A DNA stretch of 64,000 nucleotides from Burkholderia cenocepacia. Its GTDB lineage: Bacteria > Pseudomonadota > Gammaproteobacteria > Burkholderiales > Burkholderiaceae. The stretch is taken from positions 496,001-560,000 of the forward strand of contig NZ_CP060039.1 in NCBI RefSeq assembly GCF_014211915.1. The letters run 5' to 3'. The notes beneath the pieces were generated by a model. The model worked only from the letters and a program-made list of their open reading frames with translations, was not told the DNA's origin and ran no database searches. The position numbers and the translations under genes are program-made. This document shows positions 17,716 through 27,359 of this stretch, piece after piece. Each line of letters starts with the position of its first letter. Position 1 is the stretch's first letter.

Positions 17716-18258
17716 TCAGGCGGTTTGCTGCCGTTCGAAATAATCGCGCTGGAAGATGCACATCCGATAAGCGTTGTGATACGCGCCATTCCCGAAAAAT
17801 TCTTCCTTCAATTCGGCCTCGTGCTGGAATCCGCATTTCTCGTACACGTGGATCGCCGCCGCGTTCGACGTATCGACGATCAGGTACAGCTTGCGCATGT
17901 TCAACACCTTGAACGCGTACTCGATCGCGAGGCGCGTCGCCTGGCCCGCATAGCCGCGCCCCTGGCGCTGCGGCGCGATGATGATCTGGAACTCGCCGCG
18001 GCGGTGGATGTAGTCGAGCTCGATCAGCTCGACGAGGCCGACCAGTTCGTCCTGCGCATCGACCGCGACGAAACGGCGCTCGCGCTGGTCGTGTACGTGG
18101 CGGTCGTACAGCTGCGACAGTTCCGAGAAGGTTTCGTACGGCTCCTCGAACCAGTAACGCATGATCTTCGCGTCGTTGTTCAGCTCGTGGACGAAGCGCA
18201 GGTCCTGGCGCTCCAGCGGCCGCAGCGCGAGCGTGTTGGTATCGTTCTGGAGTTGCAT
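17716..18258 (-). CDS. speG: Spermidine N1-acetyltransferase
   Basis: A 180-residue GNAT acetyltransferase that moves an acetyl group from acetyl-CoA to spermidine or spermine in the cytoplasm. The sequence is close to E. coli SpeG over its length: [57 protein letters not shown] (acetyl-CoA loop QGRGYA) and [21 protein letters not shown] chose ATG 18258 because AAGGA then lies seven bases upstream; ATG 18264 is in frame but too close. It controls polyamine toxicity. Neighbours are unrelated. Confidence 0.92.
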   Translation of the reverse strand: MQLQNDTNTLALRPLERQDLRFVHELNNDAKIMRYWFEEPYETFSELSQLYDRHVHDQRERRFVAVDAQDELVGLVELIELDYIHRRGEFQIIIAPQRQGRGYAGQATRLAIEYAFKVLNMRKLYLIVDTSNAAAIHVYEKCGFQHEAELKEEFFGNGAYHNAYRMCIFQRDYFERQQTA

Positions 18259-18409
18259 GTTCATGTCCTTTTTGAGGCCGGCGCACGTGCGGAACGCCCC
18301 CGCGGCGCGGCCGCGTTCGGGCCCGTTTCGCACTGTAAGAAATTGAACGCGGGCGGAGTTCAGAGCCTAGAATGGGAGCAAGGGTTCCTGCCACCGCAAG
18401 GAGGCTATC

Positions 18410-18580
18410 GTGATCGAGCAAGTCATCCTCGGAATTTTCCTCGTGCTGCCGCTCGTCATCGTGGCTGCGCTGTTTTCCGACGAACTGTGGCAGGAGCACC
18501 GCCGCCAGCATCCGCGCGACGAGAACGCACCGCACATCGACTGGAAGCATCCGTGGCGCCGCGTGCGACGCGGACATTGA
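18410..18580 (+). CDS. Small single-span membrane protein, 56 aa
   Basis: A short frame beginning GTG at 18410 behind an excellent AAGGAGG ribosome site (18399-18405). The product has one hydrophobic helix near residues 4-22 (QVILGIFLVLPLVIVAALF). A charged tail follows, rich in Trp, His and Arg (LWQEHRRQHP, HIDWKHPWRRVRRGH). I do not recognise a family. Size and topology suggest a small regulator or partner of a membrane protein. Confidence 0.65.
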   Translation: MIEQVILGIFLVLPLVIVAALFSDELWQEHRRQHPRDENAPHIDWKHPWRRVRRGH

Positions 18581-18695
18581 CGTCGATCATCGCCATCCGC
18601 GACAAGCGCCGGCCGGGGAGACCCGGGCCGCGTAACCTGCCGGGCATGCCCCTTGCGCTTCGATCCGATTCCCGCCCAACCCGCGAGACGCCGAC

Positions 18696-18944
18696 GTGAA
18701 CGACAAGCCCACCACTCCTCCGCACGATATCCCGAACGAAACGATCGACCTGCAGATCGCCGATGTGCTGGCGGCCGTCCGCTATCCGGCGAACAAGGAT
18801 GCGATCGTCGATGCCGCGCGCGACGCCGGCGCCAGCAACGAAGTCCTGTCGATGCTCGACGGCCTGCCCGAACAGGACTACGCGGACGTCGACGCCGTCA
18901 CGCACTGGGTCGCCGGCAACTTCGGCCCGGGGCTCGGCATTTGA
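18696..18944 (+). CDS. DUF2795 domain protein
   Basis: An 82-residue soluble protein starting at GTG 18696. The segment LQIADVLAAVRYPANKDAIV followed by DAARDAGASNEVLSMLDGLP and the YADVDAVTHWV end fits the DUF2795 pattern: a small alpha-helical domain built around a YPA(S/N)K motif. Function is unknown. It lies between the 56-aa membrane protein and the diguanylate cyclase gene, all in one direction, with gaps of 115 and 110 bases. Confidence 0.75.
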   Translation: MNDKPTTPPHDIPNETIDLQIADVLAAVRYPANKDAIVDAARDAGASNEVLSMLDGLPEQDYADVDAVTHWVAGNFGPGLGI

Positions 18945-19054
18945 GCGCCGACCAATAACGCGATAGGATCGGGCCGCACCGGTCGCGCCGCGATCGGCAG
19001 GCGTGCCGCCCGGCGCAAGATCGGGTGTTCGAGCACGCGTGTCCGGGGGACTCC

Positions 19055-20413
19055 ATGGAAGGCATCCTGATCCAGCACACGACGCAACGTCAGCTGTGGT
19101 TCGGCGCGCTGACTGCGCTCGTCATCCTGCTCACGCTCGGGATCGCCGCGCCGCACGCGAACGTCGCGCTGCCGGCCGTCGAGCCGTTCATGCCGATGTG
19201 CGCGCTCACCGTATTCACGACCGCGAGCATCGCCGCGTTCTTCCTCGGCGCGCAGTTCACCGTCACGCGCCAGCCCGTGCTCGGTGCGCTCGGCGGCGCC
19301 TATGCGTTCACCGCGCTCGCCGTCGCGCTGCAACTGCTTACCTTCCCCGGCGTGTTCGCCCCGCACGGCCTGCTCGGCGCGCGCCCGCAAAGCGCCGCGT
19401 GGATGTGGGTCTTCTGGCATGCCGGCTTTCCGTGCTTCGTGATGGCCGCGCTGGTCGCACGCGAGCGGCTGACGCGCGCCCCGGTCGGCGCGAAAGAGAC
19501 GCGCCGCTGGACCGTCGCGCTCGTCGGCGGGCCGGCCATCGCGGCGGCGCTCCTGTGTGCGCTCGCGCTGAACGTGTCGCTGCCACCGGCATTCCACCCG
19601 CCCCGCGACACAGCCGTGCTGCCCGTCAGCGGCATCGCGCTCGTCGTGTGGGTCCTCAACGTGCTCGCGCTCGCGGCCGTGCTGGTCACGGGCCGGCTGC
19701 GCACGACGCTCGACCTGTGGCTCGCGATCGCGGTGCTCGCCTGCCTCACCGATACGACGCTGAACCTGCTGTCCACCAACCGCTTCACGGTCGGCTGGTA
19801 TGTCGCGCGCGTGTTCAGCATGTTCACGCCCGGCGTGCTCGTGTGCGTGCTCGCGTGGGAAGTGACGATGCTGTATCAGCAGCTGTTCGAAGCACACGCG
19901 ACGCTGATCCGTTCTTCCGCGCGCGATGGACTCACCGGCGCGTTCAATCGCAGCCACTTCAACGATCATTTCCACACGCTGTTCCTGCAGGCGCGGCGGC
20001 AGGGCGAACCGCTGTCGCTGCTGATGGTCGACGTCGACCGCTTCAAGGCGTACAACGACGCGTTCGGTCACGTGAAGGGCGATGCGTGCCTGATCGCCGT
20101 CGCGAATGCACTGGCCGGCGCGGTGCGGCGGCCGGCCGATATCGTCGCGCGCTACGGCGGCGAGGAATTCGCGATCGTGCTGCCGAACACCGGCGCGCGC
20201 GGTGCGCGGGTGGTGGCTGACGAAGTGCGCGACGCCGTGCTGCGGCTCGACCTCGCGATGCCCGACTCGCCGGCCGGGCGCGTGAGCGTCAGCGTCGGCT
20301 GCGCGACCGTGTCGGCCGACGATCTGTCGACGCCCGACGCGTTGATCGAAGCTGCGGATGCCGCGCTGTATCGCGCGAAGGATGCGGGGCGAAACCGGGT
20401 CGTCGTCGCCTGA
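19055..20413 (+). CDS. Membrane diguanylate cyclase (MASE4-like sensor plus GGDEF)
   Basis: A 452-residue protein predicted to make cyclic di-GMP from two GTP. Residues about 10-280 hold some eight membrane helices with no large loop, resembling MASE-type sensor modules. The GGDEF domain starts at DGLTGAFNRSHF (about 291); the active site is RYGGEEFAIVLP (about 371-382) and an inhibitory I-site RPAD lies five residues before GGEEF. The ATG at 19055 is preceded by GGGGGA; an upstream GTG at 19025 is possible. The intact motif predicts an active enzyme with product inhibition. Confidence 0.9.
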   Translation: MEGILIQHTTQRQLWFGALTALVILLTLGIAAPHANVALPAVEPFMPMCALTVFTTASIAAFFLGAQFTVTRQPVLGALGGAYAFTALAVALQLLTFPGVFAPHGLLGARPQSAAWMWVFWHAGFPCFVMAALVARERLTRAPVGAKETRRWTVALVGGPAIAAALLCALALNVSLPPAFHPPRDTAVLPVSGIALVVWVLNVLALAAVLVTGRLRTTLDLWLAIAVLACLTDTTLNLLSTNRFTVGWYVARVFSMFTPGVLVCVLAWEVTMLYQQLFEAHATLIRSSARDGLTGAFNRSHFNDHFHTLFLQARRQGEPLSLLMVDVDRFKAYNDAFGHVKGDACLIAVANALAGAVRRPADIVARYGGEEFAIVLPNTGARGARVVADEVRDAVLRLDLAMPDSPAGRVSVSVGCATVSADDLSTPDALIEAADAALYRAKDAGRNRVVVA

Positions 20414-20563
20414 AAACGTCTGCTGTTTGGCCAATTGTTACGGTCATTGTGACCGGAATAATCCGCCGTTACGGATTGCGGCGCGGGGATACGATCGCTT
20501 ACAGCCCGGGCTGGGGCCGCTCGCTATGCTGGGTTTCATATTGAACCCAAGCAGGTGAACGCG

Positions 20564-20689
20564 ATGAAGAAGGCCCTTTTGCTGATTGCCGGCGTCGCCG
20601 TGTTGTTGAGCGGCTGTATCGTGGTGCCTGATGGTGGCGGGTATTACGGTGGGGGTGGGTATTACCATCATCATCGTCATTGGGATTGA
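20564..20689 (+). CDS. Tiny lipoprotein with Gly/Tyr/His tail, 41 aa
   Basis: MKKALLLIAGVAVLLSGC is a complete lipoprotein signal with lipobox LSGC (Cys18). The mature part is only about 24 residues, rich in Gly, Tyr and His and ending YYHHHRHW-Asp. An AGGTG ribosome site precedes the ATG. The His-rich end could bind metal ions; this is inference. Similar mini-lipoproteins are scattered in Burkholderia genomes. Confidence 0.7.
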   Translation: MKKALLLIAGVAVLLSGCIVVPDGGGYYGGGGYYHHHRHWD

Positions 20690-21335
20690 GGCGGGTGAGG
20701 GTCTGGACGCATCGATCCGGACCTTAGCTCAATCAGGCCGGCGTAGTCAGCTCGGCATGCATCGGAAAGACCTGTAGCGCAGCAAGCGTTCGTAGTGGAG
20801 ATGCTCAAGGCGCGCATCTTTGTGGGCTGATCTTCGATCAGTCATGCCTCGACCATCGTCCAGCAGATCGCCCTCGCTGCGGCGAAATTGACATCGAGAA
20901 GTTCGAAAGAACCCGACGTGTCGGCACCTCCCCGGTGGACATCAGCGGCACGAGCGTCGTGCCGACCTGCGGACGCCCATTCCACAATACGTTAGGCCTC
21001 GTTTGCGTGAAGCAGATCGCCTCGGATCACTCGCTCACAATCTAACGGGCACTTTCCCCGTCGAGTTCGTGGTTTAGATGTGGGTTAACGCTCGCCCCGA
21101 CTGCCTTGCCAAGAAGAATTTTAAGAGCGCAGTTCCTGTGGGTATCGACTTGCCCATCGGCGATCTCATGCTCCCAGCGCACTTAGATGGCCAGGAAAGT
21201 TCAAATAATATTTCGTTTTAAACCCAACCATCTGGATAACCATTTCAAATTAGTCTGATTGATTTCTGGGGAATGAGCACGTTAGCGTAACAGCCATTAC
21301 GCATACCGCCCAACATCAACGGAGCTAAAGCAGAA
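20690..21335. other. Gene-free, lower-GC junction preceding the DUF6402 islet
   Basis: Roughly 650 bases with no supported gene. Composition drifts to A+T toward the right and several short frames look like decayed coding sequence. This may be the scar of an insertion that brought in the next two genes. No intact repeat or att site was found by eye. Confidence 0.4.
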
Positions 21336-22553
21336 ATGCCATCGGATCTGGATAAAATTCCCTACTTCACAATAAATAAGTTCATTTGGAAATGGAAACT
21401 TCATGAGGGTGCAGATGGGTGCAAGGTCGTTCCAAACATCGCGCTTTCCATGGATAAGCCTGCACCACTGCTTCCGATACAACAAAAACCGAAAGTGGCC
21501 GAACCCAAGCATGCATCCACCGAGCCAAAGCGCGACTCGCTTGACAAAATGGTTGATGATTTGGAGAGGGTCGGCAAGGCACTGGCACGCTTTCAAGTAT
21601 GGCTCAATGCTCCCGGTGCTCCCAAACCCGCCATCGTGAAACTAAAAAGGGATGATTCCGTACCAGCGTTCGATATCCAGGAAATTCCCGCAGCAATGCG
21701 CAAGATATACCTCCCGACATCCGCCGCACTGATGGAGCGATGGTTTTCTGGGAAATTAAATTACTCGCGTACCTCTTCGGACGAAGAGGCGGAAATCAAT
21801 CAAGACGGACTCTCATACCCGTCCGACATGTACGACATGTCTACCATTAAATTGGATTGGGTTCTTCGTTTCCCCCGGGCGAAGCAGCAATTCGACCACC
21901 TGATCAATGAAGCAATTCGCTCACAAAAATCCATAAACGAACTATACAAGCTGCTTCTCCCGTATAAAGACTGTGCAACGCGACTCTATACCGACGACAT
22001 TTGCAGGAACGATCTTCGCAGCATGCACCGACGATTTCAATTTCAATACGCAAGAATAGACAGCACGTTCGGGCAAAAAATTGGAACTCAACTAGATGCA
22101 CAGCTTCGCAACAATGGTGTGCCCGATGACTTATCCGGGGCGCTCGGTTCCTTCAATATATATGCCGCGCTCGGAAGTGCGCGCTTCTCATGGGATGTGG
22201 ATTCGCGCCGAACGACAGCGGAAGTGACGGGGCTGTGGGTATATGTGAAAGACAACTATACATTTACCGACAAACCTGGCGAGCGATCTCAATATTTAGG
22301 GCACTGGAGTAGCGACGGCGTCATCGTCGTCCCATACAGTGCAGCCGCAGCATTCTTGAACTCCGAGCATTTCCCATATGTCAAATACGCCGTCGCCAGG
22401 GGCAATCCATTCATCAAAGGAAATGTTTACTATCCTGTGGAGAACATCGATTTTAGAAGATGGTCTGAGATGCATGGCAGAGGTGGGGACTTTATCATCT
22501 ACTCCGACAAAAGATACATTCCAATCTCCCCATTCATAAAGATTCGGCTATGA
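21336..22553 (+). CDS. DUF6402-like protein of unknown function
   Basis: A 405-residue protein in markedly lower-GC DNA than the host. N-terminal residues 1-60 are variable and proline/lysine-rich. The C-terminal two thirds (from about AMRKIYLPTSAALMERWFSG) resemble the DUF6402 family found in Burkholderia and Pseudomonas accessory regions. Features include TGLWVYVKDNYTFTD, SQYLGHWSSDGVIVVPY and a closing NFIDFRRW-like VENIDFRRWSEMHGRGGDF. No signal peptide or membrane helix is visible. DUF6402 genes often sit near polymorphic-toxin or type VI loci, so an effector role is possible but unproven. The gene 20 bases downstream could be its partner. Confidence 0.6.
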   Translation: MPSDLDKIPYFTINKFIWKWKLHEGADGCKVVPNIALSMDKPAPLLPIQQKPKVAEPKHASTEPKRDSLDKMVDDLERVGKALARFQVWLNAPGAPKPAIVKLKRDDSVPAFDIQEIPAAMRKIYLPTSAALMERWFSGKLNYSRTSSDEEAEINQDGLSYPSDMYDMSTIKLDWVLRFPRAKQQFDHLINEAIRSQKSINELYKLLLPYKDCATRLYTDDICRNDLRSMHRRFQFQYARIDSTFGQKIGTQLDAQLRNNGVPDDLSGALGSFNIYAALGSARFSWDVDSRRTTAEVTGLWVYVKDNYTFTDKPGERSQYLGHWSSDGVIVVPYSAAAAFLNSEHFPYVKYAVARGNPFIKGNVYYPVENIDFRRWSEMHGRGGDFIIYSDKRYIPISPFIKIRL

Positions 22554-22572
22554 TCAAACTCAACAACAAATC

Positions 22573-22947
22573 ATGACGAATTCTTCAAAAATTATCTGCA
22601 CACTGCTCTTTGCCGCAGTGATCGGCATCTTTGCCTTTGACAGAACACCTCAAGGGAAAGAGTGTAGAAAATCGACATCTCCAGATGGAATATATATTGC
22701 CGACCTGTGCCTTTTAGCCTGGGTTCCGGGCGGAGATTCTCGGTACGTTGGCCGCGTATACCGCGCGCAAACCGGGAGACTGCTTGCTCAGCACACATTT
22801 AACACACCTACTCCGGAAATTTCCTGGAATAGCTATAGTGATGCCTACGTGGCCTTTTCAAAAGGCGACGGCGGAGATGATTCTGTATATATACCGTTGC
22901 CGCCAGCATTCATCGATCGGCTGCTAGCGGCACGTCCGCGGCTGTAA
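22573..22947 (+). CDS. Hypothetical exported or membrane-anchored protein, 124 aa
   Basis: Starts 20 bases after the DUF6402 gene and shares its low GC. Residues 7-22 are a hydrophobic signal or anchor (IICTLLFAAVIGIFAF). The rest is soluble with a Cys pair (KECRKS, ADLCLL) and a beta-rich look (YVGRVYRAQTGRLLAQ). I do not recognise the family. Tight linkage and size fit an immunity protein for the preceding gene, but that is inference. Confidence 0.55.
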   Translation: MTNSSKIICTLLFAAVIGIFAFDRTPQGKECRKSTSPDGIYIADLCLLAWVPGGDSRYVGRVYRAQTGRLLAQHTFNTPTPEISWNSYSDAYVAFSKGDGGDDSVYIPLPPAFIDRLLAARPRL

Positions 22948-23048
22948 AACCACTGTTGCAACCTGGGTGGAAGTCGTCACGCGGATGCAGACATGCTCTA
23001 TAACCGGGTAATGGCCGTGCCATTCCCGGCCAGCAATCCTTTTCGTTT

Positions 23049-24443
23049 CTATTTCCCGATACAAAACCTGCTGAAAATCACCCCCAGCAGATCATCCGAC
23101 GTGAACTCCCCGGTAATCGCATTGAGCTGCTCCTGCGCGAGCCTCAGCTCTTCGGCAAACAGATCGAGCGACTGCGCGCGCTGCTCCGCGTGATCCGCCG
23201 CCTGCGCGAGATGTTCCTGCGCGGCTCGCAGCGCGATCAGATGCCGCTCGCGCGCCAGATACACCCCCTCGGCCCCCGCCTGCCACCCCGCAATCCGCAG
23301 CAGTTCCGCGCGCAGCATGTCGATCCCGTCGCCGCGCTTCGCCGACAGGTGCACCTCGGTCAGATCGCCTTCCGCCGCCGGATGCTCGACGCACGCCGGC
23401 ACACCGGTCAGATCCGTCTTGTTCAGCACGCGCACCACCGGCACGCCGGCCGGAAACCGCGCGGCGATCGTTTCGTCGTCCGCCGTCATCCCCGTGCGCG
23501 AATCGAGCAGATGCAGCACGACGTCCGCGCGCTCGATCTCGCTCCACGTGCGCGCAATGCCGATCCGTTCGACTTCGTCCTCCGTCTCGCGCAGCCCGGC
23601 CGTATCGATGATATGCAGCGGAATCCCCTCGACCTGGATCGTCTGCGCGACCTTGTCGCGCGTCGTGCCGGCGATCGGCGTGACGATCGCCAGCTCGGCG
23701 CCCGCCAGCGCATTCAGCAGCGACGACTTGCCGACGTTCGGCTGCCCCGCGAGCACGACCGACAGCCCTTCGCGCAACAGCGCGCCCTGCCGCGCATCGC
23801 CGAGCACGTGCGCGAGTTGCGCGCGGATCTTCGCGAGCTTGCCGCGCGCGTCGGCCGCTTCGAGGAAGTCGATTTCCTCCTCCGGAAAATCGAGCGTCGC
23901 CTCCACCAGCATCCGCAGCGTGATCACGTCGTCGACGAGCGCATGAATCTGCCGCGAGAACGCGCCGTCGAGCGAACGCCCGGCCGAGCGCGCGGCCGCC
24001 TCGGTGCTCGCCTCGATCAGGTCGGCGACGGCCTCGGCCTGCGCGAGGTCGAGCTTGTCGTTCAGGAACGCGCGCCGCGTGAACTCGCCCGGCTCCGCCA
24101 GCCGTAGCCCGAAGCCGCGCCCCGCATCCAGGCAGCGCTGCAGCAGCAGTTGCATCACGATCGGCCCGCCATGCCCCTGCAACTCGAGCACGTGCTCGCC
24201 GGTGTACGAATGCGGCGCCGGGAAATACAGCGCGATCCCGCGGTCGAGCGGCGCCCCATGCGCGTCGAGGAACGGCACGTAGCTCGCATGGCGCGGCGCG
24301 AGCTTTTGCCCGCACAACGCGTCGATCAACGGCAGCGCGGCCGCCTCGCCGCCACGCCCGAACGACACGCGGACGACCCCGATGCCGCCCCGGCCGGCAG
24401 CAGTGGCAATGGCGACGATCGGATCGGAATCAGTAGCGAGCAT
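23049..24443 (-). CDS. mnmE: tRNA modification GTPase MnmE
   Basis: A 464-residue G protein that with MnmG installs the carboxymethylaminomethyl group on U34 of certain tRNAs. The N-terminal folate-binding domain (residues 1-120) is followed by the helical domain and an inserted G domain: P-loop [12 protein letters not shown] near 228, [16 protein letters not shown] (switch II region) and NKTDL near 340. It ends with the conserved C-terminal CIGK, whose cysteine is catalytic. Length is typical (about 450-470). It is the last gene of the leftward block beginning at rpmH, though the HTH gene on the other strand lies between. Confidence 0.97.
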   Translation of the reverse strand: MLATDSDPIVAIATAAGRGGIGVVRVSFGRGGEAAALPLIDALCGQKLAPRHASYVPFLDAHGAPLDRGIALYFPAPHSYTGEHVLELQGHGGPIVMQLLLQRCLDAGRGFGLRLAEPGEFTRRAFLNDKLDLAQAEAVADLIEASTEAAARSAGRSLDGAFSRQIHALVDDVITLRMLVEATLDFPEEEIDFLEAADARGKLAKIRAQLAHVLGDARQGALLREGLSVVLAGQPNVGKSSLLNALAGAELAIVTPIAGTTRDKVAQTIQVEGIPLHIIDTAGLRETEDEVERIGIARTWSEIERADVVLHLLDSRTGMTADDETIAARFPAGVPVVRVLNKTDLTGVPACVEHPAAEGDLTEVHLSAKRGDGIDMLRAELLRIAGWQAGAEGVYLARERHLIALRAAQEHLAQAADHAEQRAQSLDLFAEELRLAQEQLNAITGEFTSDDLLGVIFSRFCIGK

Positions 24444-24577
24444 GGGAATTCGAGAAATCGGGCAATCAGCGGGTCAATGGTGCGCCCGCGCAACAGTTCG
24501 GGCATCGGAACGCCGGCATTGTAGCGTGCCGGCTCACATGCCACCGGCCGCGACGCCGGATTCGGACTCGCCCGAAT

Positions 24578-24733
24578 TTATCCCACCGGGGATAAGCAGA
24601 GTATCAGTCCGGCGTCATGACGGTGCGGCCATTTCGGACGAGTATGCGTGCCGGAGGGGCTTGGCACCGCGTCCCTCAATTTCATTCCCCATCCTGACCA
24701 AGGGGGATTCGTCTGAATAGGATACGTTTATCC
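24578..24733. promoter_or_regulatory. Two inverted repeats upstream of the HTH gene
   Basis: TTATCCC-ACCG-GGGATAA... reads TTATCCC (24578-24584) and GGGATAA (24589-24595) with a 4-base loop. A second pair, GGATA (24720-24724) and TATCC (24729-24733), lies 46 bases before the HTH start codon. They share the TATCC/GGATA half-site in opposite orientation and may be operators of that regulator. Confidence 0.45.
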
Positions 24734-24779
24734 CATATGGTTGTCTGGGACGCGGCGATGAAATTGCACAATCTCCCTC

Positions 24780-25214
24780 ATGCCGACATCCGAAGAAAAA
24801 GCCGCGTTCTCGGAACGCCTGAAATTCGCCCTGCGGCGCAGCCCGGAGAAGGTCACCGGCGCGACGGAGCTGGCGAACCGATTCAATCTGCGCCACCGCG
24901 GAACGCACCCCGTTTCGCCGCAAACCGCGCACAAATGGCTGACGGGCCGCACGATCCCGACGTCGGACAAACTCGAAACGCTCGCTGAATGGTTGCGCGT
25001 CGAAGTGCACTGGCTGCATTACGGGCCGTCGCCGAGCGTGATCGAACATCCGACGCCGCAACCGCTGCCGCGCGACGAACGTTATCCGCCGACACCTGAG
25101 ACGATCGAACTCGCATCGAAAATCGAGGCCTTGTCGCCGCATCAGCGTTACCTCGTGCAGGAACTGGTCGAGCAGTTCTACGGCGATCCGAAGCTCGAAG
25201 CGAAGAAGGCCTGA
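24780..25214 (+). CDS. HTH (XRE/phage-repressor-like) transcriptional regulator
   Basis: A 144-residue protein. Residues about 8-80 form a helix-turn-helix domain: FSERLKFALRRSPEKVTGAT, then ELANRFNLRHRGTHPVSPQT and AHKWLTGRTIPTSDKLETLA, the latter being the typical recognition and support helices of the lambda-repressor fold. The C-terminal part (ETIELASKIEALSPHQRYLV) is a short helical tail and there is no peptidase domain. It is flanked by candidate operators on the left and a strong terminator on the right. The regulated genes are unknown. Confidence 0.8.
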   Translation: MPTSEEKAAFSERLKFALRRSPEKVTGATELANRFNLRHRGTHPVSPQTAHKWLTGRTIPTSDKLETLAEWLRVEVHWLHYGPSPSVIEHPTPQPLPRDERYPPTPETIELASKIEALSPHQRYLVQELVEQFYGDPKLEAKKA

Positions 25215-25270
25215 GCGGCAGCAACCGCACGCGCCGCCGCCGTCGTCGCCGGGAAAACACCGGGCAAACA

Positions 25271-25303
25271 AAAAGCCGCATGGTCACGAACCATGCGGCT
25301 TTT
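25271..25303. terminator. Bidirectional terminator between HTH gene and yidC
   Basis: AGCCGCATGGT (25274-25284), loop CACGA, ACCATGCGGCT (25290-25300), extended by A-runs on the left and T-runs on the right. It serves convergent transcripts from both sides. Confidence 0.9.
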
Positions 25304-25349
25304 TTTGCGCGCATCGCGGATGGCTGGCCACCCGCGAATGCAACGAACG

Positions 25350-27008
25350 TCAGGCCGGCTTCTTCTTGACGCCGCCGAGCTTGCGCGTGATGTAGTACTG
25401 CTGCGCGATCGACAGCACGTTGTTCACCACGTAGTACAGCACGAGACCTGCCGGGAAGAAGAAGAACATCACCGAGAACGCGATCGGCATGAACTTCATC
25501 ATCTTCGCCTGGACCGGGTCCGGCGGCGTCGGGTTCAGGCTCGTCTGCACGAACATCGACACGGCCATCAGCACCGGCAGGATGAAGAACGGATCGCGCT
25601 GCGACAGGTCGTGAATCCACAGAATCCACGGCGCGCCGCGCATTTCGACCGATGCGAGCAGCACCCAGTACAGCGAGATGAACACCGGGATCTGGATCAC
25701 GACCGGCAGGCAGCCGCCGAACGGATTGACCTTCTCGGTCTTGTACAGCTCCATCAGCGCGGCGTTCATCTTCTGCGGATCGCTCTTGAAGCGTTCACGC
25801 AGCGCCTGCATGCGCGGCGTGATTTCCTTCATGCGCGCCATCGACTTGTAGCTCGCGGCCGACAGCGGGAAGAACACGGCCTTGATCAGCACCGTCAGCA
25901 GCACGATCGCCCAGCCCCAGTTGCCGACATAGCCGTGGATCTTCTCGAGCAGCCAGAACAGCGGCTTCGCGATGATCGTCACCCAGCCGTAGTCCTTCAC
26001 GAGCTCCAGGCCCGGCGCGATGCCTTCGAGCATGCGCTCTTCTTCCGGACCGGCGAACAGGCGCGCCTGCACATCGGCCGACTGGCCCGGGGCGATCGCC
26101 GCGACCGGCTGCTTCACGCCGACGCGGTACAGCGTCGGGTCGATCTTTTCAGCGTAGATGTCGCGCTTCGCGCCCTGCTGCGGAATCCAGGCCGACGCGA
26201 AGTAGTGCTGCACCATCGCGACCCAGCCGTTGTCCGCGGACTTCTCGAAGTTCGCCTTGTTCTTGTCGAGGTCGCTGAAGTCGATCTTCTGGAAGTGCTT
26301 CGCGTCCGTATAGACCGCCGGCCCGAGGAACGTGTGCGAGAACATCGGCGTTTCGACGGCCGTGTTGTCGCGCACCAGTTCCATGTAGACCGTCGGCGTG
26401 ACCGGTGCCGTGCCGACGTTGTCGATCTTGGTGTCGACGCCGATCACGTAGCTGCCGCGCGTGAACGTGTAGGTCTTCACGACCTTCACGCCGCCCTTCA
26501 CCGGCGATTCGAACGACAGCTTCAGCGTGTTCTGGTCGCCCGTCAGCGACGTCGAGCCGGGGTTCAGCTGCGTGTAGACGTCGTTGTGGTTCGGGAAATC
26601 GCCGCCGAGCAGGCCCGTGCGTGCGAGATACGTATGGCCGGCCGTGTGGTCGAACAGCGTGATGTACAAGTCGGGCTGCTTGCCGTCGCCCTGCTTCTTC
26701 AGCGTCAGCTTCGCGAGCGTGCCGCCGCGCGTGTCGATTTCGCCGTCGTACACGTCGGTCGAGAACTTCACGAGCTGCGCCTGCGCGGCCGGGGCCGTCG
26801 TCGACGGTGCGGCGCCGGCTGCAGCGGCAGGCACGTCACCTGCGGTCGTCGCGCTCGTGCCCGATGCGCCGCCGGCAGCGGCCGGGGCCGTGTGCGTGGC
26901 ACTCGGGAAGAACATCGACGGGCGTCCATGGTCCCGCTGCCAGTTGTCGTACAGCATGACAGCTGACATGAAGAAGATCACCCATAGGACGGTGCGTTTG
27001 ATATCCAT
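25350..27008 (-). CDS. yidC: Membrane protein insertase YidC
   Basis: A 552-residue inner-membrane insertase/chaperone. The start [20 protein letters not shown] includes the first membrane helix; a low-complexity Ala/Thr linker (residues about 35-80) leads into the large periplasmic beta domain. The conserved 60KD insertase core runs from about residue 345 ([20 protein letters not shown]), with the groove arginine region [19 protein letters not shown]. Length matches the Gram-negative type. Its start lies nine bases from the stop of yidD, in the conserved order rpmH-rnpA-yidD-yidC. Longer upstream readings are artefacts across yidD. Confidence 0.97.
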   Translation of the reverse strand: MDIKRTVLWVIFFMSAVMLYDNWQRDHGRPSMFFPSATHTAPAAAGGASGTSATTAGDVPAAAAGAAPSTTAPAAQAQLVKFSTDVYDGEIDTRGGTLAKLTLKKQGDGKQPDLYITLFDHTAGHTYLARTGLLGGDFPNHNDVYTQLNPGSTSLTGDQNTLKLSFESPVKGGVKVVKTYTFTRGSYVIGVDTKIDNVGTAPVTPTVYMELVRDNTAVETPMFSHTFLGPAVYTDAKHFQKIDFSDLDKNKANFEKSADNGWVAMVQHYFASAWIPQQGAKRDIYAEKIDPTLYRVGVKQPVAAIAPGQSADVQARLFAGPEEERMLEGIAPGLELVKDYGWVTIIAKPLFWLLEKIHGYVGNWGWAIVLLTVLIKAVFFPLSAASYKSMARMKEITPRMQALRERFKSDPQKMNAALMELYKTEKVNPFGGCLPVVIQIPVFISLYWVLLASVEMRGAPWILWIHDLSQRDPFFILPVLMAVSMFVQTSLNPTPPDPVQAKMMKFMPIAFSVMFFFFPAGLVLYYVVNNVLSIAQQYYITRKLGGVKKKPA

Positions 27009-27016
27009 GCGTTGTC

Positions 27017-27283
27017 TCAGAGTCGATGGGACCGCGCGTCGGCTTCGCCGCGAGCGCGAGTGTCGGAGTTGGGCGGCGGGACGAGGTCGATGCCGCCCGC
27101 GGAAAACGGGTGGCATCGGCACACGCGCCTGACGGCGAGATACGTGCCGCGCGCGGCGCCATGATACTGGATTGCCTCGCGCGCGTAATCCGAACAGGAA
27201 GGATAAAAACGGCAACGGTTGCCGAGCATCGGGCTCACGGCAACCTTGTAGAAGCGCAGCAAGGCGATCAATACCGTTTTCAT
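27017..27283 (-). CDS. yidD: Membrane protein insertion efficiency factor YidD
   Basis: An 88-residue DUF37/UPF0161 protein: [20 protein letters not shown], then [20 protein letters not shown] with the conserved Cys pair and [16 protein letters not shown]. It is an amphipathic membrane-associated helper of Sec/YidC insertion. The ATG at 27283 gives the normal length. Placement between rnpA and yidC is the standard bacterial order. Confidence 0.96.
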   Translation of the reverse strand: MKTVLIALLRFYKVAVSPMLGNRCRFYPSCSDYAREAIQYHGAARGTYLAVRRVCRCHPFSAGGIDLVPPPNSDTRARGEADARSHRL

Positions 27284-27359
27284 ACCTTGGGCGGCGCCGT
27301 ACGACGCCGCGTCAAAACCGGCCGGGCGGGCGCGAACGCCGCACCGGGGCACGGATGCG

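Noticed and set aside
17401..18699. 432-codon plus-strand frame over speG
   Set aside because: Antisense to a clear SpeG protein and without a ribosome site.
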